Origin: a virus
Reading direction: 5' to 3' (one strand)
Virus record (IMG/VR): IMGVR_UViG_3300021959_000226
Coordinates: 1 to 31,434 of that record
DNA length: 31,434 bases
Position 1 is the stretch's first letter; each line of letters starts with the position of its first letter. Made by a program: the position numbers and the translations under genes. Under the pieces are notes generated by a model. The model saw nothing but the letters and a program-made list of their open reading frames with translations, did not search any database and was not told the origin of the DNA. Below, piece by piece: positions 26,686-31,434 of the stretch.

Positions 26686-27713
26686 CCGAATAAACCCCCT
26701 CCCCCAAATAATTTGTTTGCACCAGCGGCGGCGGAGAGACCGGCTATACCCAAACCAAGGTACTGCTGGGCAGGTGATACATTAGGTGCCGTAGACGAAG
26801 TAAGCGTCTGTTGAGTAGACGGGGCACCCTTGTATATATCTGATAAATAAGCATAGCGCTGATAAGGCTCGTACAACTGAGCAAGCTGGCTTTGCCGCTC
26901 CGCTTCGATAGTGGCCTGCTGTTGAGCCTGCTGCTGTTTTCCAAGCTCAAATTGAGTTGTGATGTCGCGAAGTGCTGACTGCTGAGCAAGCTCGCCAAGG
27001 CTGGCCTGTTGAAGACCAAGCTGACCCAACGCCTGACCGGACTGTAAGCCCAGTTGCCCCAGCGCTTGGCCCGCTTGTAGACCAAGCGTCCCAATGCCCT
27101 GTGCCGCGGCCAACCGACGTTGTTGCTCATTTGTTGCCGCCTGTTGCGCTTGCAAGAAATTCTGAGCTTGCGATTGAGCCAAAGCAGCCGCTTCGTTGCG
27201 CCCGAGCTCCGTTTGCTGAATCGCGGCCCGCGATCCGCCGAACGCAGACGGTCCACCGGGAGCACCTACCGCTCCAAGACCCGCCGCGGCCCGTTGTTGA
27301 GCAAAGCTGCGGCTAATTTCGTCCTGAACCGCCTGTTGGTAGGGGTTCATATACTGAGCTATCTGCTGACCCGTTACAGGGCCTGCACCCTGCTGGAACA
27401 TCTGACCAGCAGTGCCGTAACTCCCTGTTATATAAGGAGAAGCTGTCTGTCCCGCCGCCACTATTTGAGGAGCGGCCATACCCATAGTTTGTCCCGCCGT
27501 ACCCAAATACGGTTCGTAACCGCCTATCCCACCAGAAGCTGGTGAAGCGGCCTGAAGTGCAGCCTGCTGCAACCCAGACATCTGTGCAACTTGTTGGGTT
27601 GGAAGCGTGATCCGTTGGTCCGCAAGCTGTTTTGCGCTTTCTAAGAGGCCTAGCTTGTAGGCCTCAATTTCCGGGGCCTCGCGGACAATTTGTTCTGTAA
27701 CACTGTCTGCCAT
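26682..27713 (-). CDS. Ala/Gln-rich virion protein with 11-residue repeats, 343 aa
   Basis: The protein is dominated by Ala, Gln and Gly. Around residues 210-240 it has LGLQAGQALGQ, LGLQSGQALGQ, LGLQQASLGEL in succession, an 11-residue period expected of a right-handed coiled coil. Helical Gln-rich stretches lie on both sides; the C-terminus is a hydrophobic Gly/Ala segment ending LFGGGGLFG that could enter a membrane. TGATG couples it to the 580-aa gene. Probably a small ejection or internal head protein; no enzymatic motif. Confidence 0.65.
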   Translation of the reverse strand: MADSVTEQIVREAPEIEAYKLGLLESAKQLADQRITLPTQQVAQMSGLQQAALQAASPASGGIGGYEPYLGTAGQTMGMAAPQIVAAGQTASPYITGSYGTAGQMFQQGAGPVTGQQIAQYMNPYQQAVQDEISRSFAQQRAAAGLGAVGAPGGPSAFGGSRAAIQQTELGRNEAAALAQSQAQNFLQAQQAATNEQQRRLAAAQGIGTLGLQAGQALGQLGLQSGQALGQLGLQQASLGELAQQSALRDITTQFELGKQQQAQQQATIEAERQSQLAQLYEPYQRYAYLSDIYKGAPSTQQTLTSSTAPNVSPAQQYLGLGIAGLSAAAGANKLFGGGGLFG

Positions 27714-29455
27714 CAGGCCGTTCTCCGTCCACGAGATTCTAGGTTACGCATCATCCCATACATGTTGTTAATACCCTGACGGAGGTTTCCGTTTCCTAGG
27801 CCGCGGACTGCATCCGTTGTCATAACGAACTCACCCGGCATCAACATTGCGCGGACACTGTCCTTACCGGGTATGCCTTCGTCTGGCATAATTCCGCCTA
27901 CGCGGCGTGGGTAAATCTCTCCGCCCTCTGCGGCTGCTTGGATAGGCCTGTAAAGCCTTCCATAACGGGCTGTACCAAAGGGGTCTGGGTTGTAATACCG
28001 CGATCCGGGCATATTACCGTATCTGGTGGCTACCTCATAAGGCCCTTCGGCTCCTTGAAGCTCGTAACCTCCGGGTCTATACCTACCCGGATCTTCTTCA
28101 ATAAGATCCGCACCAGTGGTCATGGTTACTTCTTCCTCGGGCGGTTTATCGAAGAAGCCGCCCGCGGCGGCTGCGCCACCCGCTACCAGTGCACCGGGAA
28201 GATACGTGCGAAGAAGGCTCGGAGCAGCGTCAGCAGCCATTTGTTTAGCTATCTCAAACGTCATTCCGGGTACGTTCTGGTTGGCGGCAAAAATCTCGGT
28301 TGCCGATGGGCCGGAAGGCGCGAAAGCATCTCCCAAACCCTTGGCCAAACCAACATCACCTTTAGCTACATTTTCGATACTTTCAAAGAAACCGGGTGTT
28401 TCTGGAACCTTTACATTCGCTAACGTGTTAGTCGTTTGTGCAGGCGTCGTTAAAATGTTTTTCGCGGCTGGTGCGACTGCACCGCTATTAGCTCCTACCG
28501 TATTTTGAGCCAAGGCTGCATCCCAAGGATCAATTTGTGGTGAGGCGGGAACTTGTTGTACTGGTGCGGTTACAAGCTCCCTAACAGAAGGAGTGTCTAC
28601 TTTTGGCATGTTTACAAAAGTATCAACCATCGGTTGGTTTGGATCGACGTAAGCGGTGCCGCCTTGTGCCGTGGGGCCGCCAGTCATGTTTTTCATGGAA
28701 ATACCGGAGAAGTCTCCGGTAAATGCGTTACCAATGCTCTTGAATCCTGCGGTCAAGTTAGCTGGGTTGGCAGCATCACCAATGCTTTTAAAGAAGCTGC
28801 CTCCGCTTAGCGCACCCGACGCTCCAGCAAAGAGGGCACCTGTGCCACCAGAAATAAGTGCGGACTTAAATGCGTCGCCTATACTACCCCCTTGTATCAA
28901 CGTCGCGATACCGGAACCCAAAGCTGCACCCCAAACCGGGCCAAAAATAGCTGTACCTACAATCGGTAGGACAATCGGAGCTACCTTCTGAGCTACCTTT
29001 ACGACGTTCTTAACAACCTTTTTAACCGTGCTGGTTACTTTTTTTGCGATGTTTTTGACTGATTTAAATACTTTCTTAAAAAAGAACTCAGGTAAGCCTG
29101 TTTCGGGGTTAATTGAGTTAGCACCAGAACCCACAACATAGCGCTCTGGGTCTTCAACACCCATTTCACGCAAATGGCTAAAGATAGAGTCTCTAAGTTT
29201 TGGGTTGTCCTCGATCAGAGCCTTTGGGATGACCAGTTCGCCCGTTTCGACGTGGGCTATGTTGTCATCACCAAAACGGCCATATGAGGCCATGCGAGAA
29301 GCAACCTCTTGGAAATTTGCGATACCAGAAGAGCCAAAGTTTTCTTCCGCTTCTAAACGACCAAGGGCCTCTAGTTCGTCGTCCTCCATATAGAAGTCGG
29401 CGATGCCCCCTTCTGGGAATACAAACTCTTCTTCTTTAACCGCGTTTTTTGCCAT
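27713..29455 (-). CDS. virion protein with membrane-active helix, 580 aa
   Basis: The N-terminal AHVETGELVIPKALIEDNPK, and later ERYVVGSGANSINPETGLPE, form a conserved block seen in marine phage virion proteins. Residues 125-158 are a Lys/Val amphipathic helix (VKNIAKKVTSTVKKVVKN) leading into a hydrophobic span 159-190 (VAPIVLPIVGTAIFGPVWGA). The C-terminus has SVRAMLMPGEFVMTTDAVRG, typical of tail and virion proteins. The amphipathic-then-hydrophobic layout resembles membrane-penetrating peptides. It starts right after the stop of the zinc-ribbon gene. Role inferred: penetration or structural. Confidence 0.65.
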   Translation of the reverse strand: MAKNAVKEEEFVFPEGGIADFYMEDDELEALGRLEAEENFGSSGIANFQEVASRMASYGRFGDDNIAHVETGELVIPKALIEDNPKLRDSIFSHLREMGVEDPERYVVGSGANSINPETGLPEFFFKKVFKSVKNIAKKVTSTVKKVVKNVVKVAQKVAPIVLPIVGTAIFGPVWGAALGSGIATLIQGGSIGDAFKSALISGGTGALFAGASGALSGGSFFKSIGDAANPANLTAGFKSIGNAFTGDFSGISMKNMTGGPTAQGGTAYVDPNQPMVDTFVNMPKVDTPSVRELVTAPVQQVPASPQIDPWDAALAQNTVGANSGAVAPAAKNILTTPAQTTNTLANVKVPETPGFFESIENVAKGDVGLAKGLGDAFAPSGPSATEIFAANQNVPGMTFEIAKQMAADAAPSLLRTYLPGALVAGGAAAAGGFFDKPPEEEVTMTTGADLIEEDPGRYRPGGYELQGAEGPYEVATRYGNMPGSRYYNPDPFGTARYGRLYRPIQAAAEGGEIYPRRVGGIMPDEGIPGKDSVRAMLMPGEFVMTTDAVRGLGNGNLRQGINNMYGMMRNLESRGRRTA

Positions 29456-29689
29456 TTATCCCGCTCCGCCGCCGAGTGCCTCGGGCACTGTGACTTGAAT
29501 GATAGTACTTCTTTTTTCATTTCCTGTCCATGAATTGCCGCATTCCGGACAGTTGCCGTCCGGATAACTGGCTATCTCAGCAGGAGTGTCAACTTCATTC
29601 GGACAAGAAGCGCAGCTTACTATGTCCCGGCTAGTTGATGGACGCCAGCGGGAGTTGTCCGCCATTATGATAACAGTGTTGTCGCTCAT
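29456..29689 (-). CDS. zinc-ribbon protein in the virion operon, 77 aa
   Basis: Two CxxC pairs, VSCASCPNE (Cys26, Cys29) and GNCPECGNSW (Cys47, Cys50), form a classical zinc ribbon. The rest is short beta strands, ending in a flexible Gly tail (ALGGGAG). It overlaps the upstream gene by ATGA and is followed directly by the 580-aa gene. It may be a small head-tail or assembly factor; the sequence does not say more. Confidence 0.75.
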   Translation of the reverse strand: MSDNTVIIMADNSRWRPSTSRDIVSCASCPNEVDTPAEIASYPDGNCPECGNSWTGNEKRSTIIQVTVPEALGGGAG

Positions 29690-29970
29690 GGGGTACTCAC
29701 CGTAACAGTTCCAACTGCGGCAGTCGCACTTGTGCTACCAGAAAATATATCATTTTGGCGCACAATACGCAAAAAGCCATTTTCCTCAAATATGTCGCCT
29801 ACTTCCAACGTGTTAGCAACCGAATCCGACGGCACCGCCTGAAAGTTCAGGATGGGGTTGCGCTGCTCGTCTATGACCCGGTCTAGGTTGCGGGCTAACT
29901 GGTTTACAAAGGTCTGATCGTAAATATTTGGCGCTACCGGTAGTATGGTGCGTACAATTTTTGTACTCAT
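29686..29970 (-). CDS. small virion-operon protein, 94 aa
   Basis: Starts MSTKIVRTILPVAPNIYDQT, with a helix (VNQLARNLDRVIDEQR) and then a beta-rich part (LEVGDIFEENGFLRIVRQND), ending in a Ser/Thr/Val tail. Such small proteins next to a gp10-like gene often complete the head-tail joint. I cannot name the family. It starts on the stop of the upstream gene. Confidence 0.65.
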   Translation of the reverse strand: MSTKIVRTILPVAPNIYDQTFVNQLARNLDRVIDEQRNPILNFQAVPSDSVANTLEVGDIFEENGFLRIVRQNDIFSGSTSATAAVGTVTVSTP

Positions 29971-31434
29971 CGTCTACCATCCGGTCTCGCATCCAAACGC
30001 GGCGTCCCCAACCGCCAATTTACGCCAGTATCTGCATTACTTACCTTGAAGCTCATGCTGCGGCCACGGGCCCGCAAGAACACCTGATTGGTATATATGT
30101 CAGAGCTACTCTCTTCCACACTGCCAGACACAGTCTGGGTAACCTGTTTGCCATTAAAATCACGGGACTGCATTGTCATCGTAACCGCAGGGGTAGAGTC
30201 CGTAGATCCAGAAAAGGACAAATCCGGTATAATCCGACTGATCAACATAAAGTGGTCGCCGTCGCCTATGTCAAAGTCCGCAGACTGAATATAAGCAGGA
30301 ACCGCACTAACCGGAGACGTGCTGCCGTCATCTAGACCACGCTCGTGGTTGTACAGATAGTAGTCTGTGCTAGCTGACTGCGGATAACTGCGCTGACCCG
30401 AGGCGCGATCATTCCAAGCTGTACGGGATAACGTACCGTAGTACCAGATCTGCTGCCCGTAGTTGTAGACTACATACCGGTTAATCTCGCTCGATCCAGA
30501 AGAGCAGTAGTACCACCAGATCTCTGTCTGACTCGCCAAGCTACCCGCATGAAACTTAAACGACTGCTGCGGGTTGATGTCATTAAAGACGTAATCCCGT
30601 ACTGTGCAAGGCAGTGGAGATATACGACCATCGTAAACGTAGAAGTTCTCTTGTCCCATCCAGAAGACAAGATCGTTCACACTGATAGCCACGTTAGGGC
30701 CAGCAATCCTCACGTTGTCCGCTAACAGAGCGGTTCCAAATACATAGGGTGCACCCGTAAACTGCACAGAATGCAGGGTGTGGTCCGTCCACACCAGTAT
30801 CTGTCGGCTAGTACGAACAGCCGTCATAATCTCTGAGCCCTGAGACAAGCGTAAGTCACCAGCAGTATTAGTTGCCGTAGGTGTCCAATCGGTAGCCGAC
30901 TCCTGACTAGACCAGCGAATAAGCAACGGATCTTGGTCCGCGGACCCTACTGCGTTGCACCCAAACGCCAAAACATGGCGATCTACTTCCGATACGAGTA
31001 CTTTCCTAGCAATGGTTGGTACGTCAGATGCCCCGGACAAGCTGCTCAAAAGCACGGCGCGGCTGCTAGTTGTACCCGTAGCATCCCAATAATAGATGGC
31101 CCCGTCCGCTATGTTACAGATGAGGTCTTCACCAAAATCGTCTGCAAACCACAGGCGCAGCGTTTGACCAGCCAGAGACCCCGCACCAGAACCCCAAGTA
31201 AAACGCCCCCAAGTACCCGCACCCCAACCGGGGCCAAGTATGGTGGAGTTTAGTCCAACACTAATTTGAAACGCCGCCTGACCAGAAGCACCACCGCCAG
31301 ACACGGCACCGGATGTAGCAGAACCGCCGGTATCCGCAGTAAATGTGGTTGTGGTCGGCGTGGTCAGGATAACCAGTTCTTGGTTCAAGTCGCCGGTAGT
31401 TAGACCATCTACGGCGGTCAAACCCGAAAGGGTT
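29967..31434 (-). CDS. P22 gp10-like packaged-DNA stabilisation/tail hub protein, partial
   Basis: The frame is open to the window edge, so the N-terminus is missing; 488 codons are visible. The protein is beta-rich with repeated Trp/Tyr motifs: GWGAGTWGRFTWGSG, LLIRWSSQESATDWTP, ILVWTDHTLHSVQF, LVFWMGQENFYVYDG. These match the blade pattern of P22 gp10-type head-completion proteins that plug the portal and bind the tail. The C-terminal part (RIIPDLSFSG and FLRARGRSMSFKV) is a separate beta domain. It is the first gene of the virion operon in view and is coupled to the next by ATGA. The assignment is by memory of this pattern. Confidence 0.55.
   Translation of the reverse strand, partial: TLSGLTAVDGLTTGDLNQELVILTTPTTTTFTADTGGSATSGAVSGGGASGQAAFQISVGLNSTILGPGWGAGTWGRFTWGSGAGSLAGQTLRLWFADDFGEDLICNIADGAIYYWDATGTTSSRAVLLSSLSGASDVPTIARKVLVSEVDRHVLAFGCNAVGSADQDPLLIRWSSQESATDWTPTATNTAGDLRLSQGSEIMTAVRTSRQILVWTDHTLHSVQFTGAPYVFGTALLADNVRIAGPNVAISVNDLVFWMGQENFYVYDGRISPLPCTVRDYVFNDINPQQSFKFHAGSLASQTEIWWYYCSSGSSEINRYVVYNYGQQIWYYGTLSRTAWNDRASGQRSYPQSASTDYYLYNHERGLDDGSTSPVSAVPAYIQSADFDIGDGDHFMLISRIIPDLSFSGSTDSTPAVTMTMQSRDFNGKQVTQTVSGSVEESSSDIYTNQVFLRARGRSMSFKVSNADTGVNWRLGTPRLDARPDGRR

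Overview
The window is part of a tailed-bacteriophage genome (Caudoviricetes). The short-tail (podovirus-like) type is my inference from a P22 gp10-like head-completion protein followed by a run of large, glycine/alanine-rich, membrane-active-looking virion proteins, with no tape-measure, sheath or baseplate gene in view. Gene content (DUF7220-like and DUF7227-like small proteins, a SleB-type lysin, a family A polymerase, virion proteins with xGG[IL]V motifs) resembles phages of marine Alphaproteobacteria, but I cannot confirm the host. I see no integrase, tRNA, CRISPR array, rRNA, insertion sequence, terminase large subunit, portal or capsid gene, so the genome is incomplete here. The right end cuts through an open reading frame.

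Layout from left to right. (1) 1-3.2 kb: short leftward operons separated by a repeated cassette, made of a GC hairpin terminator, an ATGGGATTATATG-type promoter-like element and a CTATGGGAAG ribosome-binding site. They encode small hypothetical proteins, a Cys-rich protein and a DUF932 protein. (2) 3.2-5.8 kb: small genes, a VRR-NUC-type nuclease whose start lies 143 bp inside the small terminase gene, an AT-rich repeat-bearing region (candidate pac site, origin or operator), and a cysteine-peptidase-like gene framed by a 24-bp inverted repeat. (3) 6-8.2 kb: an 11-gene leftward operon of tiny overlapping genes behind a TTGACA promoter. (4) 8.3-9.6 kb: a rightward PD-(D/E)XK nuclease-like gene facing a leftward lysis cluster (RHH regulator, SleB-like lysin, zinc protein). 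(5) 9.7-17.1 kb: a compact leftward replication operon: an unidentified coiled-coil protein, SSB-like protein, AEP primase, sigma-4/alpha-CTD-like regulator, UvrD-like helicase, two small proteins, DNA polymerase A, a 29-residue membrane peptide and a terminator. (6) 17.2-18.7 kb: a rightward SNF2-type helicase fired from a promoter overlapping that of the replication operon. (7) 18.7-31.4 kb: a leftward virion operon that includes a HlyC-like lysine acyltransferase.

The replication genes form a nearly complete set (polymerase, primase, SSB-like protein, two helicases) with no DnaB-like helicase in view. Most genes are coupled by ATGA, TAATG or TGATG overlaps. The most notable items are the HlyC-like acyltransferase inside the virion operon, the lysin mRNA hairpin that buries its own ribosome-binding site, the inverted-repeat-framed cysteine-peptidase-like gene, the iteron-like region beside terS, the sigma-4/alpha-CTD fusion, the overlapping opposed promoters at 17.2 kb, and several 29-33-residue hydrophobic peptides at operon ends.
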